NCBI GenBank assembly: GCA_027686065.1
Contig: JAQCTH010000008.1
Coordinates: 9,386-73,385 of the forward strand
DNA: 64,000 nucleotides
Reading direction: 5' to 3'
From: Clostridiaceae bacterium AF10-41
GTDB lineage: Bacteria; Bacillota; Clostridia; Clostridiales; Clostridiaceae
Below, in pieces: positions 55,499 through 64,000 of the stretch. The position numbers and the translations under genes were made by a program. Numbering within the stretch: position 1 is the first letter of the stretch; each line of letters begins with the position of its first letter. The notes under the pieces were generated by a model, which did no database searches, was not told the DNA's origin, and saw only the letters and a list, made by a program, of their open reading frames with translations.

Positions 55499-56743
55499 AT
55501 GTTAAGTGTTTATGAGTTAGGTAGGAGAGCCAAAGAGGCATCTTATGATTTATCAATTTCTGAAACTACAGAAAAAAATAAAGCTTTAAATTTAATGGCA
55601 AAAGCTCTAATTGAAAATAAAAAATCAATCTTAGAAGCAAATGAACTTGATATAAAAATAGCTAAAGAAAAGGGTACTAAAGAAGCTATGATTGACAGGC
55701 TTAAACTGAATGAAGAAAGAATAGAAGGCATGGCTAAAGGGATTTTAGACATAATTTCATTGGAAGATCCAGTTGGAGAGGTTATAGAAATGTGGAAAAG
55801 ACCTAATGGACTTCAAATTGGGAAAAAGAGAGTTCCTATTGGCGTTATTGGTATAATATATGAAGCTAGACCTAATGTAACTTCGGATGCTGCTGCACTA
55901 TGTTTAAAAACAGGAAATGCAGTTGTTTTAAAAGGGGGAAGTGATGCCATAAACTCAAATAAAGCTATAGTTAAGGCTTTAGCAAAAGCAGTTGAAGAAT
56001 CTGGATTACCTCTTAATTCCATTCAGTTAATAGAAGATACAAGTAGAGAAGCTGCAAGTGATATGATGAGACTAAATGAATATATAGACGTTTTAATTCC
56101 AAGGGGGGGAGCAGGGCTTATAAAGGCTGTTGTAAATAATGCTACAGTTCCAGTAATTGAAACAGGAACAGGAAACTGTCATGTTTATATTGATGAAAGT
56201 GCTGAGTTTGAAATGGCTAAAAATATAATAATTAATGCTAAGGTTTCAAGACCTTCAGTTTGTAATGCAGCTGAAAAATTACTGATTCATAGAGATTTAG
56301 TTCAAAGCTATTTACCTAAAATAGTAGAAGAACTCAAAAATCATTCCGTTGAAATTAGAGGGGATGAGAAAGTTTTAGAACTTATAAAGGATGCAAAGCT
56401 TGCAACTGAAGAGGATTGGCATACAGAATATTCAGATTATATTATTGGAATTAAAGTTGTTAGTAATGTTAATGAAGCAATTTCTCATATAAATAAATAT
56501 GGTACTGGACATTCAGAAGCTATAGTTACAGAAAGTTATAAAAACTCTCAAAAGTTTCTAAATAAAGTTAATGCAGCAGCAGTTTATGTAAATGCATCTA
56601 CAAGATTTACAGATGGTGGAGAGTTTGGATTTGGAGCAGAAATAGGAATAAGTACTCAAAAATTACATGCAAGGGGCCCTATGGGACTTAAGGAGTTAAC
56701 AACAATAAAGTATATAATCTATGGAAATGGACAAATAAGATAA
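55499..56743 (+). CDS. proA: Glutamate-5-semialdehyde dehydrogenase (gamma-glutamyl phosphate reductase)
   Basis: The protein is 414 residues. It has [25 protein letters not shown], the LIPRGGAG site and the catalytic Cys in [12 protein letters not shown]. It reduces glutamyl-5-phosphate to the semialdehyde. The ORF also has ATG 55493, but GGGAG at 55486-55490 is spaced for ATG 55499. It ends 15 bp before a GNAT gene. Confidence 0.96.
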   Translation: MLSVYELGRRAKEASYDLSISETTEKNKALNLMAKALIENKKSILEANELDIKIAKEKGTKEAMIDRLKLNEERIEGMAKGILDIISLEDPVGEVIEMWKRPNGLQIGKKRVPIGVIGIIYEARPNVTSDAAALCLKTGNAVVLKGGSDAINSNKAIVKALAKAVEESGLPLNSIQLIEDTSREAASDMMRLNEYIDVLIPRGGAGLIKAVVNNATVPVIETGTGNCHVYIDESAEFEMAKNIIINAKVSRPSVCNAAEKLLIHRDLVQSYLPKIVEELKNHSVEIRGDEKVLELIKDAKLATEEDWHTEYSDYIIGIKVVSNVNEAISHINKYGTGHSEAIVTESYKNSQKFLNKVNAAAVYVNASTRFTDGGEFGFGAEIGISTQKLHARGPMGLKELTTIKYIIYGNGQIR

Positions 56744-56758
56744 AACCTAGGAGAAAAA

Positions 56759-57229
56759 ATGAAGATAGATAAAGAATATATAAAATATGAAATAAAAAAG
56801 TTTTATGATTTGAGCCTAGATGAACTATATGACATAGTGAAGGGAAGATATGAGGTTTTCGTTTGTGATCAGAAAATTACAAGTGAAAATGACTTTGATG
56901 ATAAGGATAAGGAGTGCTATCATTTAACAGTATATTATAATGATATTTTAATAGGATATTGTAGAATACTTAAGGCTGGAATATCCTATAAGGAGCCTTC
57001 TATTGGTAGAGTTTTAGTCCTAAAGGAGTATAGAAGAAATAATATAGCCCAAGAAATGATGAAAAGAGCAGTAGATTTTATAATTAATGAATTAGGTGAA
57101 AATAAAATAACCTTATCTGCACAGTTATATGTAAAAGGATTATATGAATCAATAGGTTTTAAGGTTATATCAGATATTTATGAAGAGGCAGAAATACCAC
57201 ATATAAAGATGTCATTTAGCAAAGTATAA
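56759..57229 (+). CDS. GNAT-family N-acetyltransferase (ElaA-like)
   Basis: The protein is 156 residues. The early FYDLSLDELYDIVKGRYEVF and YCRI resemble ElaA, and the acetyl-CoA site is GRVLVLKEYRRNNIAQEMM. It transfers an acetyl group to an unknown amine. It lies 15 bp after proA and may share its transcript. Confidence 0.85.
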   Translation: MKIDKEYIKYEIKKFYDLSLDELYDIVKGRYEVFVCDQKITSENDFDDKDKECYHLTVYYNDILIGYCRILKAGISYKEPSIGRVLVLKEYRRNNIAQEMMKRAVDFIINELGENKITLSAQLYVKGLYESIGFKVISDIYEEAEIPHIKMSFSKV

Positions 57230-57252
57230 GAATATATTAGTATGGAGGAAAG

Positions 57253-57948
57253 ATGTTTAATAAAAGAATAAATAAGTGGGTGAAATCTTTTATGACATAC
57301 ATGGCAATCTTTATAATTACTTTAATTATTTTAATAGTTTCAATAATAGTTAAAGTTAAAAGCTATGGGGATAAATATATATTAGATTTAAATGATTTGC
57401 CAAAGAATAATAATGCCATAATAGTATTAGGAGCAGGTGTTAGAAATGATGGAACACCATCAGATATATTAGCAGACAGACTGGAAGCATCTATAGAAGC
57501 TTATAATTCAGAACTTGGAAGTACATTTGTGCTAAGTGGAGATCACGGAAGAGAAGATTATAATGAAGTTGGTGCTATGAAAAAATATATCTTGAAAAAT
57601 GATATAGATGAAAAAGTAATATTTATGGATCATGCTGGGTTTAGTACCTATGATACTATGTATAGAGCAAAAGAAATATTTAAGGTAGATAAAGCTATAA
57701 TAGTAACTAATGAATATCATTTGCCAAGAGCATTATATATAGCAAGAAAAATGGGTATAGATGCTTATGGATTAAAATCAGATAAAAGAGAATATCAATT
57801 AATGGATAGTTATAAGAAACGTGAATTATTAGCACAATTAAAAGACTTTTTCTATGTAAATATATTAAAGCCAGAACCTAAGTTTTTAGGAGAATCAATT
57901 CCTGTAAGCAGCTCAGATGGAAGAGTTACTGAAGATGAAAAGAAATAA
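57253..57948 (+). CDS. SanA/YdcF-family DUF218 membrane protein
   Basis: The protein is 231 residues with one N-terminal helix (about 14-36) and a DUF218 domain with AIIVLGAGVRNDGTPSDIL, VLSGDHGREDYNE and NEYHLPRALYIAR. SanA-type proteins affect envelope permeability; the enzymatic role is not known. RBS GGAGG ahead of the ATG. A terminator separates it from a convergent gene. Confidence 0.87.
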   Translation: MFNKRINKWVKSFMTYMAIFIITLIILIVSIIVKVKSYGDKYILDLNDLPKNNNAIIVLGAGVRNDGTPSDILADRLEASIEAYNSELGSTFVLSGDHGREDYNEVGAMKKYILKNDIDEKVIFMDHAGFSTYDTMYRAKEIFKVDKAIIVTNEYHLPRALYIARKMGIDAYGLKSDKREYQLMDSYKKRELLAQLKDFFYVNILKPEPKFLGESIPVSSSDGRVTEDEKK

Positions 57949-57956
57949 TTTAGAGT

Positions 57957-57995
57957 AAAATAAAAGTGAGGACTTAATTCCTCACTTTTATTTTA
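57957..57995. terminator. Bidirectional terminator
   Basis: AAAATAAAAGTGAGG and CCTCACTTTTATTTT are perfect 15-bp arms with loop ACTTAATT; the right arm touches the stop of the convergent gene. Confidence 0.9.
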
Positions 57996-58385
57996 ATTAC
58001 TTATATCTTCATGGGTTATACGTGTTGCTGAAAAAATTAATTCTCCATTTTCTTCAATTATATCAATAACTAAGGGTCTTATATCAGTAAGAACTATATT
58101 ACCGTGTATAACAGAACTATGGTTTTCACCATTTAATACGTAATTTAAGATTAAATCTGATTTTTCCATAGTTGGTGAAGGATATATTTCTTCGGCGATA
58201 TCAGAACTCATTGCTTTTATAGTTCCTAATTTAATAGGATGTCCCCCGGTACCAGTTCTTTCAATAGTAGAATTTTCTAGGTTATAACCTGTGTGATTCT
58301 TTATATATATATTTGTATTGTGTCTATTAAAGTCACTACCAAAAATTAATAAAGGAACAGGTATTTTTTGAACTTCTCTTTTCAT
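57993..58385 (-). CDS. Conserved-looking small protein of unknown function
   Basis: I do not recognise this 130-residue protein. It has no signal peptide or membrane helix. The sequence alternates hydrophobic and polar residues and looks beta-rich, with IYIKNHTGYNLENSTI near the N-terminus and ILNYVLNGENHSSVIHGNIV in the second half. That pattern is loosely reminiscent of beta-sandwich cytolysins or lectins (aegerolysin or actinoporin type), but this is a weak impression. RBS AGGAGG is strong. It stands alone ahead of a 519-bp gap. Confidence 0.7.
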   Translation of the reverse strand: MKREVQKIPVPLLIFGSDFNRHNTNIYIKNHTGYNLENSTIERTGTGGHPIKLGTIKAMSSDIAEEIYPSPTMEKSDLILNYVLNGENHSSVIHGNIVLTDIRPLVIDIIEENGELIFSATRITHEDISN

Positions 58386-58904
58386 TATAAGTCCTCCTAT
58401 ATAAATATTTAATAAATGAAATTACTAGGTATTGGTTTTAAATTTAATACTAAACCAGCCTCTTTTTCTGTTAGTTCGACAACTAAAGATCATATAGTGA
58501 TTATTATAAAACATTATAAATAATTAAAATATAGATAGTTTTATCTAATGAAGCTGTCCCATAGAAAGCTTCAATTGTGATTTATTAGAATATTTATCTT
58601 CATGTATATGAATACAGTGTAGTTATATACATATTATACCTGTTTGAAACTTTATTGTAAATATATAGAATAATTCTTGAAATATTATATCAAGCAAAAA
58701 GCTGATAATACTAAAAACCATATTGAAGACAAATTATAAATATATATCTTGCATTGAAATGTTCGTATTAATGAGCAGTGAATAAGATGAATCCACCTTA
58801 AAAAGCAATATTATATATAAAAAATCAAAAGTAAAAATAAAAATATTGATTAAATACGAATAAAATGATAAAATGAATATGAAATATTCGAAACGGGGGT
58901 TATT
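58386..58904. promoter_or_regulatory. Long upstream region of the purine permease with PurBox-like sites
   Basis: No gene is visible in this 519-bp gap. A promoter TTGATT (58846-58851), 17 bp, TAAAAT (58869-58874) precedes the permease. CGAA-centred half-sites resembling PurR boxes lie at 58757-58770 (minus, AATACGAACATTTC), within the spacer (AAATACGAATA, 58852-58862) and after the -10 (ATATTCGAAA, 58884-58893). I found no purine riboswitch core. A GAAGCT/AGCTTC pair near 58549-58571 is the only other structure. Confidence 0.4.
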
Positions 58905-60299
58905 ATGAATAAGTTTTTTAAATTAAAAGAAAACGGAACAAATGTAAAGACAGAATTAATGGCAGGACTAACTACATTTTTAACTATGGCATATATATTA
59001 TTCGTAAATCCAGCAATGTTATCTATAACAGGAATGGACAAGGGCGCAGTCTTTGTAGCAACAATTCTTGCATCAGCTATTGGTACTTTAGTTATGGGAT
59101 TAGTAGCAAATGTTCCTTTTGCACAAGCACCAGGAATGGGATTAAATGCATTATTTACATTTACAGTAGTATTAGGTCTTGGTTTTACATGGAACCAAGC
59201 ATTAGCCATGGTATTTATATGCGGAATTATAAACATAATTATAACTACTACTAAAATAAGAAAAATGATAATACAGGCAATTCCACTATCTCTTCAATAT
59301 GCTATATCTGGAGGAATAGGACTATTTATAGCTTACTTAGGAATTAAACAAGCTCATTTTATAAATTTTACTGGAGAGGCAGCAAATAAAATTTTAGATA
59401 CAGGTGATTCTGCGGTATTTGCAGATATAGTACCATCTATTACTAACTTTAAAGATCCAGTAGCTATACTTGCACTAATAGGATTAGTAATAACTGTAGT
59501 ATTAATGTTACTAAATGTTAAAGGTGCAATTTTAATTGGAATATTAGCAACAACTGTAATAGGTACTTTTAATGGAGTTACACACGTGGCGGATTTTTCA
59601 ACTATGGATTTTAGTGTGCCAAGCTTAGCACCAACATTCTTTAAATTAGATATTAAGGGATTATTTAGTGATCCATCTAGGATATTATTAGTATTTACAA
59701 CTATATTTGCTTTTTCATTATCTGATACATTTGATACAATAGGAACATTTTTAGGAACAGGAAGAAAAGCGGGTATATTTGATGAAAATGATGAAAAGTT
59801 ATTTTCTGAAGGAAATGGTTCTAAATCAAAACTTGAAAGAGCTTTATTTGCAGATGCAATAGCAACTTCAACTGGAGCATTATTAGGTACTAGTAACACA
59901 ACAACTTATGTGGAAAGTGCTGCAGGTATCGGGCAAGGTGGAAGAACAGGATTAACATCTGTAACAGTTGCAGGATTGTTTCTAATATCATTATTCTTTT
60001 CACCAGTAATGGGTATGGTTCCAGCAGCAGCAACAGCACCAGCTTTAATTGTTGTAGGGGTATTAATGGCAGAATCACTTAAGAATATTGAATGGGGTGA
60101 TTTTGATATAGCTGTTCCAGCATTCTTTGTTATAGCATTTATGCCATTTACTTATAGCATAACAAACGGTATTGCAGCAGGATTTTTAGCTTATTGTTTA
60201 GTTAAGATAATAAAAAAACAAGCCAAAGATGTTCATCCAATAATGTACACTGTAAGCTTATTATTCTTATTAAACTTTGTTATTCAAGCACTAGGATAA
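58905..60299 (+). CDS. NCS2-family (AzgA/PbuG-like) purine permease
   Basis: The protein is 464 residues with about twelve to fourteen helices. TVKTELMAGLTTFLTMAYI-like opening, FAQAPGMGLNALFTF, FDTIGTFLGTGRKAG and SNTTTYVESAAGIGQGGRTG are AzgA-type signatures, which suggest hypoxanthine, guanine or adenine uptake. PurBox-like sites lie upstream. RBS is a G-run (GGGGGT) close to the ATG. Confidence 0.93.
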   Translation: MNKFFKLKENGTNVKTELMAGLTTFLTMAYILFVNPAMLSITGMDKGAVFVATILASAIGTLVMGLVANVPFAQAPGMGLNALFTFTVVLGLGFTWNQALAMVFICGIINIIITTTKIRKMIIQAIPLSLQYAISGGIGLFIAYLGIKQAHFINFTGEAANKILDTGDSAVFADIVPSITNFKDPVAILALIGLVITVVLMLLNVKGAILIGILATTVIGTFNGVTHVADFSTMDFSVPSLAPTFFKLDIKGLFSDPSRILLVFTTIFAFSLSDTFDTIGTFLGTGRKAGIFDENDEKLFSEGNGSKSKLERALFADAIATSTGALLGTSNTTTYVESAAGIGQGGRTGLTSVTVAGLFLISLFFSPVMGMVPAAATAPALIVVGVLMAESLKNIEWGDFDIAVPAFFVIAFMPFTYSITNGIAAGFLAYCLVKIIKKQAKDVHPIMYTVSLLFLLNFVIQALG

Positions 60300-60329
60300 G
60301 GTTATAATTACTAGCTAATTAAATAATGG

Positions 60330-60370
60330 GAGTTGTATTTTAAGTAATTAGGATACAGCTCTTATTTTTT
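60330..60370 (+). terminator. Terminator of the purine permease gene
   Basis: GAGTTGTAT (60330-60338) pairs with ATACAGCTC (60353-60361) with one G-T, then TTATTTTTT. Confidence 0.78.
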
Positions 60371-60502
60371 ACTTTAATGAAAATTATTTATTAATAATTA
60401 ATATATTAGAGTGTTAATTAATATTTATATATTGAGAGGTATATGGTATATTTAGATATAAATTTATAAATAAAAAAGATTAAGTTTATATGGAGGATTT
60501 TT

Positions 60503-61288
60503 ATGGGTAAACCGTATGGTAGGAGCTATGTATTAATAACTGGAGCAACTACTGGAATTGGGTATGAGTTAGCAAAGTTATATGCCAGTGATGGAAATAA
60601 CTTAATTTTAGTTGCAAGGGATGAACAGAGATTAAGGGAAGTAAAAGAAGAGTTAAGCTTATATAGCATTAAGGTTTATACTATTGTTTTAGATTTATCT
60701 GAGGATAACTCTTGTGAAAAAGTATTAGATTTTGTGGATAAAAAAAATATATCTGTGGATATTTTAATTAACAATGCAGGACTAGGATCTTTTGGTTACA
60801 TAAGCGAAATAGAAATGGAGAAGGAATTAAAATTAATAGATGTAAATATAAGAGCTTTAACGGAGCTAACTAAAACATTTCTACCTATTATGATAGAACA
60901 TGGAGAGGGAGCTATTATGAATGTAGCTTCAACAGCCGCTTTTTGTGCTGGACCAAAGATGGCTGTTTATTATGCTTCAAAGGCTTATGTACTTAATTTT
61001 ACGGAAGCTTTACACGAAGAAGTAAAGAATAGTGAAATAAAAATAAGCTGTCTATGTCCAGGGCCTGTAAAAACAAGTTTCCAAGAAAAATCAGGAATAA
61101 AGAAAAGTGAAGGAGCTAAAAATACATTAATGTCAGCTAAGGATGTTGCAGAAATAGCTTATAAAGATTTTAGAAAGGGAAAAGTAATAATAATTCCAGG
61201 ATTTAAAAATAAATTAATAGTTACATTAAATAAATTTATTCCTAGAAGCTTATCTAGAAAGATAATATTAATGATGAACAAAGGATAG
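60503..61288 (+). CDS. Short-chain dehydrogenase/reductase (SDR)
   Basis: The protein is 261 residues. The cofactor motif is TGATTGIGYELA, NNAG is in LINNAGLGSFG and the catalytic set is Ser in NVASTAAF with YYASKAY (YxxxK). It resembles DltE/YqjQ-type SDRs of unknown substrate. RBS TGGAGG. A small gene follows without a gap. Confidence 0.9.
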   Translation: MGKPYGRSYVLITGATTGIGYELAKLYASDGNNLILVARDEQRLREVKEELSLYSIKVYTIVLDLSEDNSCEKVLDFVDKKNISVDILINNAGLGSFGYISEIEMEKELKLIDVNIRALTELTKTFLPIMIEHGEGAIMNVASTAAFCAGPKMAVYYASKAYVLNFTEALHEEVKNSEIKISCLCPGPVKTSFQEKSGIKKSEGAKNTLMSAKDVAEIAYKDFRKGKVIIIPGFKNKLIVTLNKFIPRSLSRKIILMMNKG

Positions 61289-61297
61289 GTGAGATTA

Positions 61298-61585
61298 ATG
61301 GAAGAAAATCTTATAGATGATATTTTAGAGTTATATGAAGTCTTAGTTGAAAATGGAGTTATATTTTTTTATGGGGATGAGTCAATATCTATAGGAGAGA
61401 TAACAGAATTTAATATACTAAATACAGAAGTATTACAAATAGAATTAGATAGATTTGAGAAATATGAGGTTAGTATAGAAGATTTTATAGAATATTACTC
61501 TAAAGAAGGTGCTAATTATCATACATGGCCCGATATAAGAAAATTAGATAAAAAGCTTGGAGAGCTTTCTGTAATTGGTAATTAA
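61298..61585 (+). CDS. Small acidic protein of unknown function
   Basis: The 95-residue protein is acidic and begins MEENLIDDILELYEVLVENG. I do not recognise it. The frame is open to GTG 61289 right after the SDR stop, but AGGTGAG at 61287-61293 serves ATG 61298. It is likely translated with the SDR gene. No cysteines or helix signals point to a role. Confidence 0.7.
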   Translation: MEENLIDDILELYEVLVENGVIFFYGDESISIGEITEFNILNTEVLQIELDRFEKYEVSIEDFIEYYSKEGANYHTWPDIRKLDKKLGELSVIGN

Positions 61586-61614
61586 TAATGGGAAATGAAT
61601 AATCAAGAAAAAAA

Positions 61615-61640
61615 TAGCCTATGGTGTACCCCATAGGCTA
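61615..61640. terminator. Terminator between the SDR unit and the zinc-ribbon gene
   Basis: TAGCCTATGG (61615-61624) and CCATAGGCTA (61631-61640) are perfect arms; the A-run to the left gives a T-run on the minus strand, so it mainly serves the minus-strand gene. Confidence 0.85.
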
Positions 61641-61655
61641 AAAATATATCATTCT

Positions 61656-61850
61656 TTATTTAAATCTTTCTATCTTAGTTACTCTTGAATGTACAATACT
61701 TCCACATTCGGTACAAATAGTGTGTTCAATAGGGCATCCTAATTTCAATCCGAATGTCTGTGGATACATACTTCCTTGTGCAGTTTGATATCCCTTAGTA
61801 AATTCTGTCGCTCCACAATAAGGACAGTTATCTATTTTTATTTCTTTCAT
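61656..61850 (-). CDS. Small zinc-ribbon protein
   Basis: The protein is 64 residues with two CxxC pairs, NCPYCGATEF and TICTECGSIV, forming a zinc ribbon. Relatives in clostridia are often labelled as TFIIIB-like, without evidence of that role. A TTG frame start at 61865 is replaced by ATG 61850, for which GGAGGC is the RBS. It is between an SDR unit and the ABC exporter, but is not clearly tied to either. Confidence 0.8.
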   Translation of the reverse strand: MKEIKIDNCPYCGATEFTKGYQTAQGSMYPQTFGLKLGCPIEHTICTECGSIVHSRVTKIERFK

Positions 61851-61894
61851 AATATAAGCCTCCAAGATAAATTATCAAGTATCCAAGTATAATA

Positions 61895-63079
61895 TTAGTT
61901 TCTAAATATAACTTCTTCCTTTGAGAACATAGATTTAGCGAAGATTATGGAAGCAATTATATAAACTATATGCCATCCAACAACCAAAGCAATATGCTTA
62001 ATATCAAATATACCAACTGTAAATTCCTTCATTAAACAAATTGCATTTGTTATAGGAATATTGAAGAATGCAGGATTTATACCTTTTGCATCCATCATAT
62101 AAGGTATAAATGATAAAATCATAGTTGGCATAGTAATAGCAGCTAGATAGGAATTAGCTTCTTTAGTTGCCCTTGCATATATACTTACAGATATTTGTAG
62201 TGCTGACAAAGTAACTAAAACTAGAGCTCCAATTACAAGCATTCCAAGGATTGTTTCAGGAGTAAGTTTAAAATTAACTTCTTCACCAATAACCATAAAC
62301 TTTTGCATGGATATTACCATTGCTGTAAGGTTGGCTATTAGTGCTATAAATGAGACAGTACATAAAGCCGCTATTTTACCCCAAAGTAATGAAGATCTTT
62401 TAGCAGAGGTTGATAAAAGTGGTTCAAATGTAAATCTTTCTTTTTCACCAGCACCAAGATCAGCTGCCATCCCAACTGTAGAAGATACCATAAGAATAAC
62501 GATTAGTGTAGGAATCATAGTAAGAAGCATAGTAGCTCCGGCGTTAATGTCTTTATTATCAGCATTTATTCCTGATTTAATAGTAACTTCAAAAGGTTTT
62601 AATATAGAGGAATCAATTCCATTTTCAGTTAAACGTTGTTCAACTATAGAATTTTTATAATTTTCATATACTTCATTAATCAAGCTACTGGCAATCATAG
62701 ATTTATTAGATTCTTCATCTATTAAAAGTTCAATAGTATCATTTTTACCCTGTGCTATATTTGCATCGAAGTTATCAGGGATTTTTACTATAATCTGAAT
62801 ATCTCCATTCTTTAATGCTTCACTTGGAGATGATATATCAGGCATTTTAATATTATCTAAAGATGTTATAGCTTTTGCCATGGCAGAATCTTTATTTCCA
62901 TCAACATAAATGTTAATTTCCTTTTGAACGTCAGATTGAGTTTTTTCCATTGCAGAAGACATAAATTTGAACATTATAGGATATATAAGTATAGGAAGTA
63001 TTAGAGTGAATACTAATGTTTTTTTATCTCTTACAATGTCTAATAATTCCTTTTTTAATACAGTTAAAAAATTATTCAT
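61895..63079 (-). CDS. ABC exporter permease, NatB-like
   Basis: The protein is 394 residues. KELLDIVRDKKTLVFTLILP is the NatB-type N-terminal motif and first helix, a roughly 150-residue extracellular domain follows, and five helices complete the C-terminal part (ERFTFEPLLSTSAKRSSLLWGK). With the ATPase it likely exports Na+ or a peptide. It overlaps the ATPase gene by 8 bases, so the two are coupled. Confidence 0.9.
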   Translation of the reverse strand: MNNFLTVLKKELLDIVRDKKTLVFTLILPILIYPIMFKFMSSAMEKTQSDVQKEINIYVDGNKDSAMAKAITSLDNIKMPDISSPSEALKNGDIQIIVKIPDNFDANIAQGKNDTIELLIDEESNKSMIASSLINEVYENYKNSIVEQRLTENGIDSSILKPFEVTIKSGINADNKDINAGATMLLTMIPTLIVILMVSSTVGMAADLGAGEKERFTFEPLLSTSAKRSSLLWGKIAALCTVSFIALIANLTAMVISMQKFMVIGEEVNFKLTPETILGMLVIGALVLVTLSALQISVSIYARATKEANSYLAAITMPTMILSFIPYMMDAKGINPAFFNIPITNAICLMKEFTVGIFDIKHIALVVGWHIVYIIASIIFAKSMFSKEEVIFRN

Positions 63080-63803
63080 TACTATGACCTCCTATAAGAC
63101 CTAAGAAAGTTTCTTCTAAATCATCATTGTTATACTTTTCTTTTAAATGACTTAATGTACAATCTTCCAGCAATCTTCCTTTATTTATAATTACAACTCT
63201 ATCACAAAGTTTTTCAACTTCTTTCATAGAATGACTAGAGAATAATATGATTTTATTTTCAGCTTTACATTGAAGTATAAAATCTTGAACTATCCTGGCA
63301 GCACTTACATCCAATCCAGTAGTAGGTTCATCAAAAAGCATAACGGATGGATTATGAACTATTGATCTAGCAATTGAGATTTTTTGTTTCATACCTCTAG
63401 AATATTTACCAACAGGTTTATTTATATAGTCTTCCATTTCAAAGCTTTTTGCTAATTCATCAATTCGCTTATCAGCTGTTTTCTTGTCCATCCCATAAAG
63501 ATTAGCAAAGTAACGTATATTTTCTCTACCACTTAGTCTATCATAAAGACCAACATCTCCACCAAACAGTATTCCTATTTCTTTTCTTACTTTTTCAGAA
63601 TTGGATTTAACGTCAATGTCATTTACGTTAATTTCACCGTCAGTTATCTGCAACATGGTAGAAATCATTCTTAATGTCGTTGTCTTCCCAGCGCCATTTT
63701 CTCCAAGCAGTCCAACAATTTCACCTTTATCTACTGAAAAAGATAAATTATCGACCACCTTTGATTTTTTAAAACTTTTACTTACATTTTTTAATTTAAG
63801 CAC
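63072..63803 (-). CDS. ABC exporter ATP-binding protein, NatA-like
   Basis: The protein is 243 residues. Walker A is GENGAGKTT, signature YSRGMKQK and Walker B VMLFDEPTTGLD, with the switch His in FSSHSMKE. Translation starts at GTG 63803 with AGGGGGT upstream. It belongs to the DRA/NatA group. The 197 bp to the window edge shows only AT-rich promoter-like DNA. Confidence 0.92.
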   Translation of the reverse strand: MLKLKNVSKSFKKSKVVDNLSFSVDKGEIVGLLGENGAGKTTTLRMISTMLQITDGEINVNDIDVKSNSEKVRKEIGILFGGDVGLYDRLSGRENIRYFANLYGMDKKTADKRIDELAKSFEMEDYINKPVGKYSRGMKQKISIARSIVHNPSVMLFDEPTTGLDVSAARIVQDFILQCKAENKIILFSSHSMKEVEKLCDRVVIINKGRLLEDCTLSHLKEKYNNDDLEETFLGLIGGHSNE

Positions 63804-64000
63804 TTAGTTACCCCCTTCTACAACGGTATAAATTATTTTATTAAGAGTTAATATATACTATATTATATCATTAAAAAGTATAATATCAATAGTAATTATG
63901 AAAATATTTCCTAATATATTTTTATTATAAGCTAATATTTTAAATTTTTATATTGATATAAGTCACTATTACAATGACTTAAGTAATTATTTAATAATAA

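Noticed and set aside
58386..58904. Purine riboswitch ahead of the NCS2 permease
   Set aside because: The conserved loop sequences of the purine aptamer are absent on both strands.
59354..59899. A 181-codon antisense frame in the purine permease gene
   Set aside because: Long only because of low stop density opposite a membrane protein gene; no motif or RBS.

Overview
The window is AT-rich, with Arg codons that are almost all AGA/AGG, Shine-Dalgarno sites of the GGAGG type and many short hairpin terminators with T-runs. It carries a monomeric [FeFe] hydrogenase, AddAB recombination nuclease, psd, proBA, two GH18 chitinases and Csp-like subtilases. This fits an anaerobic, spore-forming Clostridium (sensu stricto) chromosome. 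The species cannot be fixed by eye; tandem chitinases recall chitinolytic species such as C. paraputrificum. I saw no prophage, transposase, rRNA or CRISPR array.

Layout: 1-9.9 kb holds addB (5' end cut by the window), addA, then on the minus strand a CCA-adding enzyme and a membrane-anchored L,D-transpeptidase, then a DUF1189 membrane protein. 10-12 kb holds an orphan soluble histidine kinase, tRNA-Arg(ACG) and a ChbG-type deacetylase. 12.2-21.3 kb is a ten-gene sugar locus: PRD regulator, RDD protein, PTS EIIA/EIIB/EIIC of the lactose/chitobiose family, a short GrdB-like protein, glycosylasparaginase, M20 dipeptidase, CutC and YitT. It looks like a pathway for glycosylated asparagine or small glycopeptides. 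Its frequent CGN Arg codons suggest it was acquired. 21.3-26.5 kb holds a lone Card1-like CARF nuclease, a GH4 phospho-glycosidase with an RpiR regulator, psd and a DUF1622 protein. 26.7-31 kb holds hydA, a ferredoxin, a membrane Fe-S protein and a MATE pump preceded by a probable guanidine-IV riboswitch. 31-38.3 kb holds an ABC-F protein with a degenerate second site, an NSS transporter behind a tyrosine-rich leader peptide, a GntR/ABC operon, and a TrhA/HlyIII protein divergent from a DUF1836 regulator. 38.4-43.4 kb holds a membrane protein next to a sigma factor, a flavin oxidase, a HAD nucleotidase and a pentapeptide-repeat protein. 43.5-52.3 kb holds two secreted chitinases facing two Csp-like subtilases. 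52.4-64 kb holds transporters, proBA, small housekeeping genes, a purine permease and a NatAB-like exporter.

The most notable items are regulatory. (1) A 22-codon leader peptide ending in a Tyr-Tyr-Tyr-Ser-Tyr-Tyr block, followed by mutually exclusive stems and a terminator, lies in front of a Tyt1-type transporter and looks like tyrosine-dependent attenuation. (2) A two-hairpin kissing-loop element lies in front of the MATE gene. (3) An identical 18-bp operator sits about 44-45 bp upstream of two -10 boxes in the glycosylasparagine locus. (4) A GTAGTTT-N3-AAACTAC operator occurs on both sides of the TrhA/DUF1836 divergent region. The Card1-like nuclease without CRISPR and the short GrdB-like protein are the best leads on the protein side.
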